Assembly: GCF_001424485.1 (NCBI RefSeq) | Contig: NZ_LMQC01000012.1 | Location: forward strand, 705,012 to 769,011 | DNA: 64,000 nucleotides | Direction of reading: 5' to 3' | DNA from: Modestobacter sp. Leaf380 | GTDB taxonomy: Bacteria > Actinomycetota > Actinomycetes > Mycobacteriales > Geodermatophilaceae | Shown: piece after piece, positions 16,658 through 26,382 of the stretch | Position numbering within the stretch: the first letter of the stretch is position 1 | How the letters are laid out: the number at the start of each line of letters is the position of its first letter | The notes under the pieces: generated by a model | Databases searched by the model: none | The model's input: the letters and a program-made list of their open reading frames with translations, nothing else | What the model was told of the DNA's origin: nothing | Program-made: the position numbers and the translations under genes

Positions 16658-18331
16658 GTGGAGCTGCGCGAGTACGCGGCGGTGCTGACGCGCCGCTGGA
16701 GGTGGTTGGCGGCGCTGCTCGTCGTCTGCCTCGGCATCGCCCTGTTCGCCGCGTTGGCGAGCCCCAAGACGTGGACCGCCCAGACCCAGGTGTTCGTGTC
16801 CAGCACGACCGAGACGAACACCAGCTCGCAGTTCGTCCAGCAGCGCGTCAAGAGCTACCCCGACGTCGCCCGCAGCGCCGAGGTGCTCGAGCCGGTGCTG
16901 GGCACCCTCGGCCTGGACACGACGCTGGCCGAGCTGCGCGCGGGCATCGTGGCGGAGAACCCCGCCGACACCTCGCAGATCAACATCTCGGTCACCGACG
17001 CCGACCCCCAGCGCGCGGCCCGGATCGCCGACGCGGTCGCGGAGGAGTTCAGCTCCGCCGTCGAGCGGCTCGAGACCACCGGCGAGGGCACCAGCCCCGT
17101 GGCGCTGACCGTCACCAACCCCGCGACCGTCCCGACGTCGCCGACCAGTCCCCAGGTGGTGCTGCTGCTGGCGCTCGGTCTGGTGTGCGGCCTGGGCTCC
17201 GGGCTCGCCGCCGCCCTGCTGCGCGACCGGATGGACCTCCGGGTCTGGACCCCCGAGGACGTGCGCGCTGCCTGGGGCGCCTCGGTGCCCGACGTGCTGT
17301 CCTCCGGGACGAGCCGCGAGCCCTCCGACCGCGCCGCCCAGGTGCTCGCGCGCCGCATCGAGCGCCGCGCGCAGAGCGGCCCGGTCCGCGTGGTGCTGGT
17401 GTCCCCCACCGACCGCGGCGACCGTGCCGTCGCCGCCCTGGCCGACGACCTGACCCAGGTGCTCACCCGCCGGGGCGTCGGGGTCGGCCGGACGACGTCC
17501 GCCGTCGGCGCCGACCAGCCCGACGTGTCGACCACCCCGGCCGCACCGGCCGAGGGCGCCCCGCGCACCCGTCCCGTCCTCGCCGAGAGCCTCGCCGGGT
17601 CCGAGACCGCGTCCGCCCGTCCCGACGTCGAGTTCGTCACCGTCCCCTGGGACGCCGCGCTGACCCGCTGGCGCAGCGAGGTCGCCGCCAGCGACGGGGT
17701 CGTCGTCGTCTGTCCTGCGGGCAGCGCCGACCGGGTCGACGTCTTCGAGCTCGGCCAGCTGCTGGACGGCGTCGAGGCGACGGTCGTGGGCGTCGTCTTC
17801 CTCTCCGGCCCCTCCGGCGGGTTCCCCGGCCGCGGACGTCGGACCCGCCGACGCCAGACCGAGGCTCCCGTCCCCGGCGCGGCGACCGCACCCTCGACCA
17901 GCGTCCCGGCAGAGCCCGCGGGCGACAGCGCCCGCGTCCCCTCGGCCCCGGCCACCGCGGAGACCCCGCCCCCCACCGCGACCACCGCCCCCACCTCCGC
18001 CGTGTCCCAGCGGACCGGGCCGGCGCGGGGCACGGTCCCCGGCCTCACCCCCGCCCGTCAGCTGGCGGCCGATCGACCGGCCGCGCCCCGACTGGTCGCG
18101 GCCGACCCCGGGTGGGCACCGCTGACCTCCCCCGCACCTGCCCTCCCGGCCGAACCGGGGACGCCGGACGAGGCCGCCGACGCAGCCGCCCGGCCCGTCC
18201 TGTCCGGCGTCGAGCCGGCCGCCGTCCCCCGCAGCAACCGGGTCGCCGGGGCGTCGCGCCGGGCCTCGGCCGCCTCCGGCCGTCGTCCCGCCCGGGTGAC
18301 GGCCCGCGTGCCCCGCTCCGACACGTGGTGA
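16658..18331 (+). CDS. Wzz-like chain-length protein with degenerate kinase-like cytoplasmic domain
   Basis: 557 residues; GTG 16658 preceded by GGAGGA at 4 nt. Residues 1-180 are a Wzz/polysaccharide co-polymerase unit: TM1 LAALLVVCLGIALFAALA (about 18-35), a periplasmic part with TAQTQVFVSST, and TM2 VVLLLALGLVCGLGSG (about 168-190). It would set chain length of an exported glycan with Wzy. The cytoplasmic part resembles a BY-kinase/CpsD fold (VVLVSPTDRGDRAVAALADDL), but where a Walker A GKS/T loop should be there is DRGDRA, and no Tyr cluster follows. The tail (about 395-557) is Pro/Ala/Thr-rich. It is probably a pseudokinase. It starts an overlapping operon with the next two genes. Confidence 0.82.
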   Translation: MELREYAAVLTRRWRWLAALLVVCLGIALFAALASPKTWTAQTQVFVSSTTETNTSSQFVQQRVKSYPDVARSAEVLEPVLGTLGLDTTLAELRAGIVAENPADTSQINISVTDADPQRAARIADAVAEEFSSAVERLETTGEGTSPVALTVTNPATVPTSPTSPQVVLLLALGLVCGLGSGLAAALLRDRMDLRVWTPEDVRAAWGASVPDVLSSGTSREPSDRAAQVLARRIERRAQSGPVRVVLVSPTDRGDRAVAALADDLTQVLTRRGVGVGRTTSAVGADQPDVSTTPAAPAEGAPRTRPVLAESLAGSETASARPDVEFVTVPWDAALTRWRSEVAASDGVVVVCPAGSADRVDVFELGQLLDGVEATVVGVVFLSGPSGGFPGRGRRTRRRQTEAPVPGAATAPSTSVPAEPAGDSARVPSAPATAETPPPTATTAPTSAVSQRTGPARGTVPGLTPARQLAADRPAAPRLVAADPGWAPLTSPAPALPAEPGTPDEAADAAARPVLSGVEPAAVPRSNRVAGASRRASAASGRRPARVTARVPRSDTW

Positions 18332-19581
18332 CCCGCACTCCCGGTACCCGCTCGGAGCTCGCCCGCCCGCCGCTGGCCGCGCTGCTGCCCACCCTCCTGG
18401 TGGTCGCCGGCAGCGTGGCCTGGCGGCGGGGCGACGTCTTCTCCGGCGGTGTCGACCCCGTCGTCGCCGCCAAGGCACTGGTCAGCCTGGCCGCGCTCGT
18501 CCTGGCCTGGCGGCTGGACTGCTCGGGCCGGCCCGGACGACGGGTCGGCACCGGCACCCTGTGGGTCCTCGCGGTCCTCCTCGTGGCCTCCGTGCTCGGT
18601 GCCGCCGAGCACGGCACGCTGGTCGCGGGAGCCGTCGTCGCCGTCCGGGTCGCGATCATGGCCGTCACCGTGCGGCTGCTGCTGCGCGCGGTGGGCGCCA
18701 CAGCGCTGCTCACCGCGGTGGTCTGGGCCTGCGGCATCGTCGGCGGCGTCGCCGCGCTGACCGGCCTGGCGACCTGGACCGGCGGACGGCTCTTCGGGGG
18801 CCTGCCCCCGCTGAACCCCAACGAGATCGCCCTGCTGGCCGGGGTCGTCGTCATCGGCGCCGCCTGGCCGACCCTGCTGGGCCGCGGCCGCCCACGCCAC
18901 GCCGTGGTCTTCCTCGTCGCCGCGGGCGTCCTGTGGCTGACGGGGTCCCGCACCTCGCTGCTCGTCGTGCTCCTGGCGGTCGGCGTGGGCGCGCTGCGGC
19001 TGCGCCGCCCCCAGGTCGGCCTGGTCGCCGGCGCCGGGCTCGCGGTCACCGCGGGCGCCCTCCTCATCGCCTCCACCAGTGCCGTCAGCTCCTTCGTCGA
19101 CCGCACCGACGCCTCCGGCAACAGCACCCTGGGTTCCCGGTTCATCGCCTGGGAGGCGGCGCTGGACTGGGCCGACTCGACCTGGCAGTGGGCCTTCGGG
19201 GCCGGTCTCTCGGTGAAGCTCATCCCGGTCGCCGGCCAGTGGTGGAACGAGCAGCTGCTCGACAGCAGCTGGGTCTCGGCGTTCGTGCAGGCCGGTGTCG
19301 TCGGTGTGCTGGCTGCAGCCGCGTGGGTCGTCGCGGCCGCCCGCGGTCTGCGGCACCTCGAGGCGGCAGCCTGGCCGGCCGCCGCGGGGCTGCTGTTCTT
19401 CGTGTGCGGTCGCAGCCTGCTCGAGAGCGGCCTCCTCGACGCCACGCCCGCCCTGCTGGTCCTGCTGACCGTGTCCTTCGCCGGCGAGCGCGGCACCCGG
19501 GGGCTCCCGGTGGCCGACCCGCCCCCGGCGGCCGGGTCACCTGCGCCCGCGGACCCCGTCCTGGTGGGCTCCCGTGGCTGA
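18328..19581 (+). CDS. O-antigen polymerase/ligase-like membrane protein (Wzy module 1)
   Basis: 417 residues with about ten to eleven hydrophobic segments. The GTG at 18328 overlaps the upstream TGA by 4 bp. The Wzy/WaaL signature is in the second half: LNPNEIALLAGVVVI, WLTGSRTSLLVVLLAV, then a periplasmic loop with TLGSRFIAWEAALDW. Such proteins either polymerise lipid-linked repeat units or ligate glycan to an acceptor outside the membrane; sequence alone does not separate the two. Being between a Wzz-like protein and a glycosyltransferase favours the polymerase role. It overlaps the following glycosyltransferase by 8 bp. Confidence 0.85.
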   Translation: MTRTPGTRSELARPPLAALLPTLLVVAGSVAWRRGDVFSGGVDPVVAAKALVSLAALVLAWRLDCSGRPGRRVGTGTLWVLAVLLVASVLGAAEHGTLVAGAVVAVRVAIMAVTVRLLLRAVGATALLTAVVWACGIVGGVAALTGLATWTGGRLFGGLPPLNPNEIALLAGVVVIGAAWPTLLGRGRPRHAVVFLVAAGVLWLTGSRTSLLVVLLAVGVGALRLRRPQVGLVAGAGLAVTAGALLIASTSAVSSFVDRTDASGNSTLGSRFIAWEAALDWADSTWQWAFGAGLSVKLIPVAGQWWNEQLLDSSWVSAFVQAGVVGVLAAAAWVVAAARGLRHLEAAAWPAAAGLLFFVCGRSLLESGLLDATPALLVLLTVSFAGERGTRGLPVADPPPAAGSPAPADPVLVGSRG

Positions 19582-20728
19582 CCGTGCACCGCGCGTCCTG
19601 GTCGCGCACCCCTCCTCGGACCTGTACGGGTCGGACCTCCAGCTGGTCGAGAGCGTCCGGGCCCTCGTCGGCGCCGGGTGGACGGTCACGGTCACCCTGC
19701 CGGCGGACGGGCCACTGACCCCTCCGCTGACCGCAGCCGGGGCGCGCGTCGTCGCGCTCCCGGTCCCGGTGCTCCGCAAGGCCCTGCTGCGCCCCCGCGG
19801 GGCGCTGACGCTGGTGCGGGACGTGCTGCGCAGCGTCGTCCCCTGCTGGCGGCTGCTCCGCTCCACCCGGCCGGACGCCGTCTACGTCAACACCGTCACC
19901 GTCCCCTCGTGGCTGCCCCTCGCCCGCGCGCTCGGGGTGCCCGCGCTGGTCCACGTGCACGAAGCGGAGTCCGACCTGCCCCGCTGGCAGGCCTGGGTCC
20001 TCAACGCGCCACTGCTGCTCGCCACGAGCGTGGTGGTCAACAGCAACGCGGCACGGGACGCCCTGCTCGGGGCGCTCCCCCGGCTCGGGGCCCGGACGAC
20101 CGTGGTCCACAACGGCGTCCCGGGCCCGCCCGCCGAGCCCCGCGTGGAGCCCCGCGGTACGGGACCGGCGACGCTGGTGCTCGTCGGCCGGCTCGCCCCG
20201 CGCAAGGGCAGCGACGTCGCTGTCGAGGCCACCGCCCTGCTGCGGGCCCGGGGGCTGGACGTCGACCTCGAGCTGCACGGCACGGTCTTCCCCGGCTACG
20301 AGTGGTTCGAGGACGAGCTGCGCGAGCGCGCCGCCCGCCCTGACCTCGCCGGACACGTGCGGCTGGCCGGCTACACCTCGCCGACCTGGCCGGTGCTCGA
20401 CCGTGCGGACGTCGTGCTGGTGCCCTCCCGCGCGGAGCCGTTCGGCAACGTGGCGGTGGAGGGGCAGCTGGCCCGGCGCCCCGTCGTGGCCAGCGCCGTC
20501 CAGGGCCTGCGGGAGATCGTGACCGACCGACGGACCGGCCGGTCGGTCCCCCCGGGGGACCCCACCGCGCTCGCCGACGCGGTGGAGGAGCTCCTGCGCG
20601 ACCCCGACAGCGCTGCGGCCCTGGCCGACGCCGGCCGCGACTCCGCCGTCGCCCGGTTCGGCATCGGCCAGTACCAGGAGTCGATCGTCGCCCGGGTGGC
20701 CGCGGTCGCGGGACGCCGGCGCCGCTGA
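19574..20728 (+). CDS. family 4 glycosyltransferase (GT-B)
   Basis: 384 residues, GTG 19574 inside the end of the previous gene. The N-terminal Rossmann half begins VLVAHPSSDLYGSDLQLVES, a glycine-rich acceptor-loop region. The C-terminal half carries the donor-binding segment LVLVGRLAPRKGSDVAVEA, then RAEPFGNVAVEG, where the two Glu of the E-x7-E motif contact the nucleotide sugar. The enzyme would act on the cytoplasmic face and use an NDP-sugar to extend a lipid-linked glycan. Donor and linkage are unknown. It is the last gene of the Wzz-Wzy-GT operon and is convergent with the flippase gene 10 bp away. Confidence 0.9.
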   Translation: MADRAPRVLVAHPSSDLYGSDLQLVESVRALVGAGWTVTVTLPADGPLTPPLTAAGARVVALPVPVLRKALLRPRGALTLVRDVLRSVVPCWRLLRSTRPDAVYVNTVTVPSWLPLARALGVPALVHVHEAESDLPRWQAWVLNAPLLLATSVVVNSNAARDALLGALPRLGARTTVVHNGVPGPPAEPRVEPRGTGPATLVLVGRLAPRKGSDVAVEATALLRARGLDVDLELHGTVFPGYEWFEDELRERAARPDLAGHVRLAGYTSPTWPVLDRADVVLVPSRAEPFGNVAVEGQLARRPVVASAVQGLREIVTDRRTGRSVPPGDPTALADAVEELLRDPDSAAALADAGRDSAVARFGIGQYQESIVARVAAVAGRRRR

Positions 20729-20738
20729 GCCCGTCCGC

Positions 20739-22016
20739 TCAGGACGTCGGCACGGCCGGGCGCGACCGCGGGACCAGCACCCGCCAGCGCACGGCGGCGG
20801 CTGCACCCACCGGGCCCAGGGCCAGGACCGCTGGTGCCCACTCGGCGGCCGTGGGGCGCAGGACCACGAGCACCAGGACCCCGAGCAGCGCAGCCATCTC
20901 CACGGTCCGCCAACCCAGCACGGCGCGCTGCGCGCCGTGCACCGAGGCCAGCCCCGCGTAGGGCAGCAGCAGGGCGCCGGTGACGGCGTAGGCGCCCCAC
21001 CCGGCCACCGAGGCCGACGGGACCGGGTAGTCCCCGTCGGTCAGCAGCGGCCCCAGCCACGGCGTGGCGAGGACGGTGACGCCCACGACCACGGCGACCA
21101 GACCGGCGGCTGCCAGGGCGGCCCGGTCCGCCCGCCGGAGCAGCTCGCCCGGCGGCCGGTGGCGGGCCGCGGCGAACCACGGCAGCAGGAAGGACCCCAG
21201 GCCGGCCACGAGCACGAGGGTGGGCGAGGTCAGCACACGGGCCGCCTCCACGGGTCCGTACGCCGCCGCCCCCGCGGCGCCGATGACCACCAGCCGGACC
21301 AGGGTGAGGGTCAGCGGGCGCACCGTCTGCCCGGCCGCCCGCCAGACGCCGAAGGCGAGCACCACGCGCAGGTGGGCACCGCGCCACGGCCGGCCCGGCC
21401 GCTCCCCACCGGGCAGGAGCAGCACCGCCAGGGCGCAGGAGACCAGCTGGCCCACGGCCAGGGCCGCGAACAGGTCCACCACCTCCAGCGGGGACCGCGA
21501 GGCGGACACCGCGAGGACGCCGAGTGCGACGGCGGCGCCCCCCAGGTCGACGGCCGGGAGCTTCCAGTAGCCCCCGGTCGCCATCATCAGCCGCCGCAGC
21601 ACGTCCTCGACCACGAAGGCGAGGGTGGCCAGGCCCACCCAGGCCGCGGCCGCCAGCCCGCCCCACCCGGCCCAGGCCGCGAGGACGGCCCCGAGCAGGC
21701 CGGTCCCCACGGCGACGCCCGTCGCGAGCCGGTGCAGCGCCGCCCGGACCCCGGGGTCGTGCCGGTCGAGCACGGTGAGCGAGTCACCGACGAGACCGCT
21801 GCACACCGCGGTCACCAGGACCACGGCGCCATAACCCAGCGAGAACGCGGCCAGTCCGGCGGCACCGAGCTCACGCGCGGCGGCCACCTGCAGCACGAGG
21901 CCGGAGACGGCGAGGGTGCCCTGGGCCACCAACGCCCCCACCAGCCGCCGCCGGTCCCGTGGCGGGGCCGGCCGCGCCGGGCCGGTGGGAGGCGGACTGG
22001 TGGGGGGCTGCGTCAC
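20739..22016 (-). CDS. Wzx-like polysaccharide flippase
   Basis: 425 residues, start GTG 22016, with about twelve hydrophobic segments and a Pro-rich cytoplasmic N-terminus. The first helix LVGALVAQGTLAVSGLVLQV followed by AARELGAAGLAAFSLGYGAV has the pattern of oligosaccharide flippases (MOP superfamily), where an early A-R-x-LG-x-x-x-[FY] element is common. It would move undecaprenyl-linked repeat units outward. Similarity is weaker than for the flippases at 43.8 and 61.9 kb, but the context (polymerase, chain-length protein and glycosyltransferase just upstream, convergent) supports it. Starts about 100 bp downstream of the giant protein gene on the same strand. Confidence 0.75.
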   Translation of the reverse strand: MTQPPTSPPPTGPARPAPPRDRRRLVGALVAQGTLAVSGLVLQVAAARELGAAGLAAFSLGYGAVVLVTAVCSGLVGDSLTVLDRHDPGVRAALHRLATGVAVGTGLLGAVLAAWAGWGGLAAAAWVGLATLAFVVEDVLRRLMMATGGYWKLPAVDLGGAAVALGVLAVSASRSPLEVVDLFAALAVGQLVSCALAVLLLPGGERPGRPWRGAHLRVVLAFGVWRAAGQTVRPLTLTLVRLVVIGAAGAAAYGPVEAARVLTSPTLVLVAGLGSFLLPWFAAARHRPPGELLRRADRAALAAAGLVAVVVGVTVLATPWLGPLLTDGDYPVPSASVAGWGAYAVTGALLLPYAGLASVHGAQRAVLGWRTVEMAALLGVLVLVVLRPTAAEWAPAVLALGPVGAAAAVRWRVLVPRSRPAVPTS

Positions 22017-22119
22017 GCCGGACAGCCCAGCACGTCGGGCGGGCGGGCCGTGGTCGCCGCGCGGGGCGGGGCCGGTGCGAGGGCTCCCGGGGTGACCCGC
22101 CGCACCGGCACCTCCCGCG

Positions 22120-25100
22120 TCACGGCGCGGCGGTGACCGTCAGCGGTCCGAAGCGGACCGCGGTCCCGGCGGTCGAGGACCCGGTCAGGTAGGCGGCGAG
22201 GCCCACCCCGCCGGCCGCCTGCAGGGCGGCGGTGTCGTCGGTGCGGGTCAGCGACGGGGTGGCGGGCCGGTCGGCGCCGTCGGCCCACACGGACGCCGTG
22301 ACCGTCGTCGTCCCGGTGCCCGCGACCTGCAGCCGGACCTGGAGCAGCTGGCCGGCGGTGTGGCCGGTGGCCACGGTGACCTCGGCGCCCAGCAGGGCCT
22401 CGGTGGTGGTGCCGGACAACCGGGTGACCGCGGCCCGGACGGTGCCGTCGGTGAGGAAGCGGAGCCGCACCCGGTACTCCAGGTTGGTGTCCACCCGGCG
22501 GCCCGTCACGTAGGCGTAGGTCCCGCCGCCGGTGGGGGCCGAGGTCAGCCGCACCGACGTCGCCACGTCCACACCGGTGGCGGAGACGCCCCCGAGGTAC
22601 GTCCCGGTCAGGTTGCCGGCGGTGGGCAGGGCGAGCTGGGCGGCCCCGTCGGCCACGGACAGCCGGGTGCTGCCGTTGGCCGTGGTCCACGGTCCCCCGA
22701 CGTCCGCCGTCCCCAGGCCGGGGGCCGTGGTCCGGGTGAAGGCGTCGGAGGCGAGCACCCAGACCGCGGGCCGGGTCACGGTGACCTGGCGCTCGGTGGT
22801 CGCCGTGGCGCCCCGGTCGTCGGTCACCGTGAGCAGGACTCGGTACGTGCCGGGCCCGGAGTAGGTGTGCGTGACCTGCGCCCCGGTGGCGGTCCGCCCG
22901 TCACCGAGGTCCCAGGCCAGGCCCGCGACCGTGCCGTCGGGGTCGGCCGAGGCCGAGCCGTCCAGCTGCACGACCAGGTCCGCCGGCGTCGCCGTGAACG
23001 CCGCGACCGGCTCCCGGTTCGGGGGCTCGGTGGCCGTGACCGTGCGGGTCGCCGTGGCCGTGGCGCCGTCGTCGTCGGTCACCGTGAGGGTCACGGTGCG
23101 GTCACCGGGACGGGCGTAGACGTGCGTCGCGGTGGGTCCGGTCGCCGTGGTCCCGTCGCCGAAGTCCCACGCCCACGCGGTCAGCTGACCGTCGGCGTCG
23201 GTCGACGACCCGGCGTCGACGTCCAGCGACAGATCCGTCGTGGTGGCCGTGAACGCCGCCGCGGGGGCCTGGTTGGGCACGGTCTGCGCTGCCGCCCAGT
23301 GCGCGGAGACCTGCGTGGCGGACAGCACCGTCGGGTAGACGGCGACGTCGTCGACCCGGCCGGCGAACCAGGTGCCGATGCCGGACCCGCCACGGTCGCC
23401 GCCGACCCGCCACCAGCCGGTCATCGACCGGCCGACGGTGCGGGTGTCCGCGGCCACGGGACGGCCGTCGACGTAGAGCGCCGTGCCGCCCGCGCCGGAC
23501 GTCAGCACGACGTGGTGCCAGCGCCCGTCGTTGTAGGCCGACGGCGACGCCAGGGTCACCGTGGCGCCCAGGAACGTGCCGGCGGTGGCGGTGTAGCTCA
23601 GCCGCCCGTCGGTGCGCATGGACAGCACCCGGTCGGTGGTGGCCGACGTGCCGGACTGGGCGCTGCCGAAGCCGATGAGCTCGCCACCGCGGGTGGTCGT
23701 GGAGGCGAACCACAGCTCCTGGGAGGAGGTGGTGGGCGCCGGGCGCGACACCGTCGTCACCAGCCCGTCGTCGGACCCGTCGAGGGACAGCGCCGAGCCC
23801 GCGGCGCGGCCGGGGGTCTCGGTGCTGCCGGCCGCGCCGAGGGACGCGCCGCCGGTGAGCAGGCCCGTCCCGCCGTCACCGGTGGGCTGGTTGCCCGCCA
23901 CGCGGGTGCCGGAGGGCTCGTCCAGGCGCCAGGACAGCGACGGGGCGTCGGCGTGCACGGCAGCGCCGTAGGGGTCGGTGGGCGCCGAGGTCCACCGGCC
24001 GGGGGCACCCGCGGCGAGCACGTGGGCCCGGACCGTCGCCGTGGGCAGCACGGTCGGGTACACCGCGACCGCGTCGACCTGGCCGACCAGGTCGGTCCGG
24101 CCGACGTTCGGCCAGCTGCTGAGCGGCCCCCCGCCGACCTGCCAGAAGCCGTTGTAGGCAGCGCCGCTGGTCACCGAGGCGTCGGTGCCCACGAGGACGC
24201 CGTCCACCCACAGCGACATGCCGCCGCTGCCCAGGCTGCCGACGACGTGGTGCCAGGCACCGTCGTTGTAGGCCGCCTGGCCCGCGACGGTGCGGCGACT
24301 GCCGTTGTTGACGCCGAAGTGCACCCGGCCCGATGCGTCCAGGTAGACCTGCCGGTCGTAGCTGCCGTTGGCGCCGGTGGCGGAGTTCCCGAAGCCGGCC
24401 AGCCGGCCGCCGGTGGTCGAGGAGGTGGCGAACCACAGCTCCAGCGAGAAGGTCGAGGGCGCGGCCTTGGCGCCGGCGGCCACCCCGGCGACCATCCGGG
24501 AGGCGGTCGTGCCGTCGAGCCGGAAGGACCCGCTCGTGTCGCCGGCGATCGCGCCGGTCGGCTGGGCGGAGACACCGGCGGGGACGGTCAGCGGGGCACG
24601 CCCGGTGGCGTCACCGCTGGACCCCGCAGACAGCCACCCCAGCGGCCACGCCGACGTGGCGCCGTCGGCCACCGCCCGGTCGGTGTAGGCCGAGGGCAGC
24701 GGCTCGGCGCTGACGGTCCCCGTCGTCGCGGCGCTGCGCACGGTGTTGCCCCAGGCGTCCTGCGCCTGGACGACGTAGGAGTGGGTCGAGGAGGGGTCCA
24801 GACCGCGGTCGGTGAGGGCGACCGTGCGGGGTGCGTAGAACAGCGAGTCCACGACCTGGGTGTCCACCGGGGTCGGGTCGCCGTCGCGCAGCAGCGTGTA
24901 GGTCAGCGAGCGGTCGTCCCGGTCCGACGTCGTCGGCACGGTGACCGCCAGGGAACCGGCGCCACCGGCCGTCACTGTCGGGGCCGCGAGGCTCCCGGCG
25001 ACCGGGCCCACCCGGTTGGGGGCCTTCGCCCGGACGGCGAACCGCACCAGGCCCTGCTGGCCCACGGAGTTGACGCGGGGGAACTCCCCGCCGTAGACGA

Positions 25101-26382
25101 CGTAGTCCGCGGTGCCGGTGACGCTCCAGCCGGCCTGTCCCTGACCGGTGAAGGTGCCGGGGGTGATGGTCGGGTACCAGTCCATGACCGAGGGGGCAGG
25201 GGCGCCGCGGAACGCGGTGTTGCCCCAGGTGCCGTTGCCCACCGTGCCGGTCGTCGCCTGCGTGTAGGCGATGCCGAACCGGCTCACCCGGGGGCTCACC
25301 TCGGGGAAGCCGCCGATGTTGCTGCAGACGTGCGGGTGGCCGGCGACGTACACCGCGCCGGCGACCGGGAAGGTCGAGTAGGTGTCACCGCGGCAGTCCG
25401 CGTCCCACACCAGGGCGCCGCCGGCCGCGGTCACCGCGAGCACGCCCTCGGCGTTGCCCGGGCCGGAGAAGTCGTAGGCCCCGACCCACACGGTGCTGCC
25501 GTCGGTGGACAGGCTGGTGACGCCGGAGTCGTCGCCCTGGTTGGTGATCCGCTGGCCGAGCGCGAAGGGCCGGACGTCGCCGGTGACCGCGTCGACCGCG
25601 CCGACGCCGCTGGTTGCCGTCCCGTTGATCGAGCCGAACCGCCCGCCGACGACGACCTGGTCGCCGGTGAGCACCAGGCTGCTGACGGCGGCGCTGGTGG
25701 CGGTGCTGCCGTCCCGGTTCCGCCCGGGGCCGGTGGCCGGCGCCCACGGCAGCAGCGCGCCGGCGGCGCTGAAGGCCGCCAGCCGCAGCCGGGACGCGCT
25801 GCCGACGGCGTTGAAGTCGCCGCCGACGTAGACGGTGTCCGCCGTCGCCACGAGGGCCCGCACCGAGGCAGTCACCGCGGGCGCGAAGCCCGGGACCAGC
25901 GCACCGGTGACCGGGTCCAGGGCCGCGACGCGGCGGCGGGTCTCGCCGTCCACGGTGGTGAAGTCGCCGCCGACGTAGACCCGGGACCCGTCCGGGGAGG
26001 CGGTGACGACGAGCGCCTGGGCGTTGAGCGCCGGCGCCCAGCCGGGCAGCAGCGCCCCGGTGCGGATGTCGTAGGCGAGCAGGTTGGCCCGCGGGGTGAG
26101 GTTGGTGCCGGCCGCGGCACCGGCCGGGCGGGCGTTGGCGAACCGGCCCGCGACGTAGACGGTGTCCCCCACGACCACCTGGGACCACACGACCCCGTCG
26201 ACCTGGACCGTCGGCAGCGCGTCCGCGGCCACGGTGGTGGCCGGCGCCGGGCTCGTGGTCGCGAGGACCGGGGCGTCGTCGGCAGCCTGCGCGGGAGCCC
26301 CCGGCAGGGTGCCGACGACGAGGCCCGCCACGAGGGCGCTGAGCACGCGGGTCAGCCGGCGCGGCCGAGGAGAGGGGTTCAC
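22120..26382 (-). CDS. giant secreted protein 1: beta-propeller, two LamG, two PKD, C-terminal domain
   Basis: 1420 residues from GTG 26382, chosen because a clean signal peptide follows (LTRVLSALVAGLVVGTLPGAPAQA is split by cleavage near residue 33). GTG 26457 is an alternative. Residues about 35-480 are a repeat domain with VYVAGRF, VYVGGDF, VVVGGRF and similar strands, suggesting a beta-propeller, with a conserved AGHPHVC segment. An FN3-like stretch is next. Two LamG-like domains (about 610-830 and 840-1075) each contain the YNDG.WHHVV pattern. Two PKD domains (about 1080-1250; AWAWDFGDGTTATG, LAWDLGDGRTATG) precede a C-terminal beta-rich domain of about 165 residues. Likely a cell-surface or extracellular carbohydrate-binding protein. 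It is a paralogue of the next gene. Confidence 0.85.
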   Translation of the reverse strand: MNPSPRPRRLTRVLSALVAGLVVGTLPGAPAQAADDAPVLATTSPAPATTVAADALPTVQVDGVVWSQVVVGDTVYVAGRFANARPAGAAAGTNLTPRANLLAYDIRTGALLPGWAPALNAQALVVTASPDGSRVYVGGDFTTVDGETRRRVAALDPVTGALVPGFAPAVTASVRALVATADTVYVGGDFNAVGSASRLRLAAFSAAGALLPWAPATGPGRNRDGSTATSAAVSSLVLTGDQVVVGGRFGSINGTATSGVGAVDAVTGDVRPFALGQRITNQGDDSGVTSLSTDGSTVWVGAYDFSGPGNAEGVLAVTAAGGALVWDADCRGDTYSTFPVAGAVYVAGHPHVCSNIGGFPEVSPRVSRFGIAYTQATTGTVGNGTWGNTAFRGAPAPSVMDWYPTITPGTFTGQGQAGWSVTGTADYVVYGGEFPRVNSVGQQGLVRFAVRAKAPNRVGPVAGSLAAPTVTAGGAGSLAVTVPTTSDRDDRSLTYTLLRDGDPTPVDTQVVDSLFYAPRTVALTDRGLDPSSTHSYVVQAQDAWGNTVRSAATTGTVSAEPLPSAYTDRAVADGATSAWPLGWLSAGSSGDATGRAPLTVPAGVSAQPTGAIAGDTSGSFRLDGTTASRMVAGVAAGAKAAPSTFSLELWFATSSTTGGRLAGFGNSATGANGSYDRQVYLDASGRVHFGVNNGSRRTVAGQAAYNDGAWHHVVGSLGSGGMSLWVDGVLVGTDASVTSGAAYNGFWQVGGGPLSSWPNVGRTDLVGQVDAVAVYPTVLPTATVRAHVLAAGAPGRWTSAPTDPYGAAVHADAPSLSWRLDEPSGTRVAGNQPTGDGGTGLLTGGASLGAAGSTETPGRAAGSALSLDGSDDGLVTTVSRPAPTTSSQELWFASTTTRGGELIGFGSAQSGTSATTDRVLSMRTDGRLSYTATAGTFLGATVTLASPSAYNDGRWHHVVLTSGAGGTALYVDGRPVAADTRTVGRSMTGWWRVGGDRGGSGIGTWFAGRVDDVAVYPTVLSATQVSAHWAAAQTVPNQAPAAAFTATTTDLSLDVDAGSSTDADGQLTAWAWDFGDGTTATGPTATHVYARPGDRTVTLTVTDDDGATATATRTVTATEPPNREPVAAFTATPADLVVQLDGSASADPDGTVAGLAWDLGDGRTATGAQVTHTYSGPGTYRVLLTVTDDRGATATTERQVTVTRPAVWVLASDAFTRTTAPGLGTADVGGPWTTANGSTRLSVADGAAQLALPTAGNLTGTYLGGVSATGVDVATSVRLTSAPTGGGTYAYVTGRRVDTNLEYRVRLRFLTDGTVRAAVTRLSGTTTEALLGAEVTVATGHTAGQLLQVRLQVAGTGTTTVTASVWADGADRPATPSLTRTDDTAALQAAGGVGLAAYLTGSSTAGTAVRFGPLTVTAAP

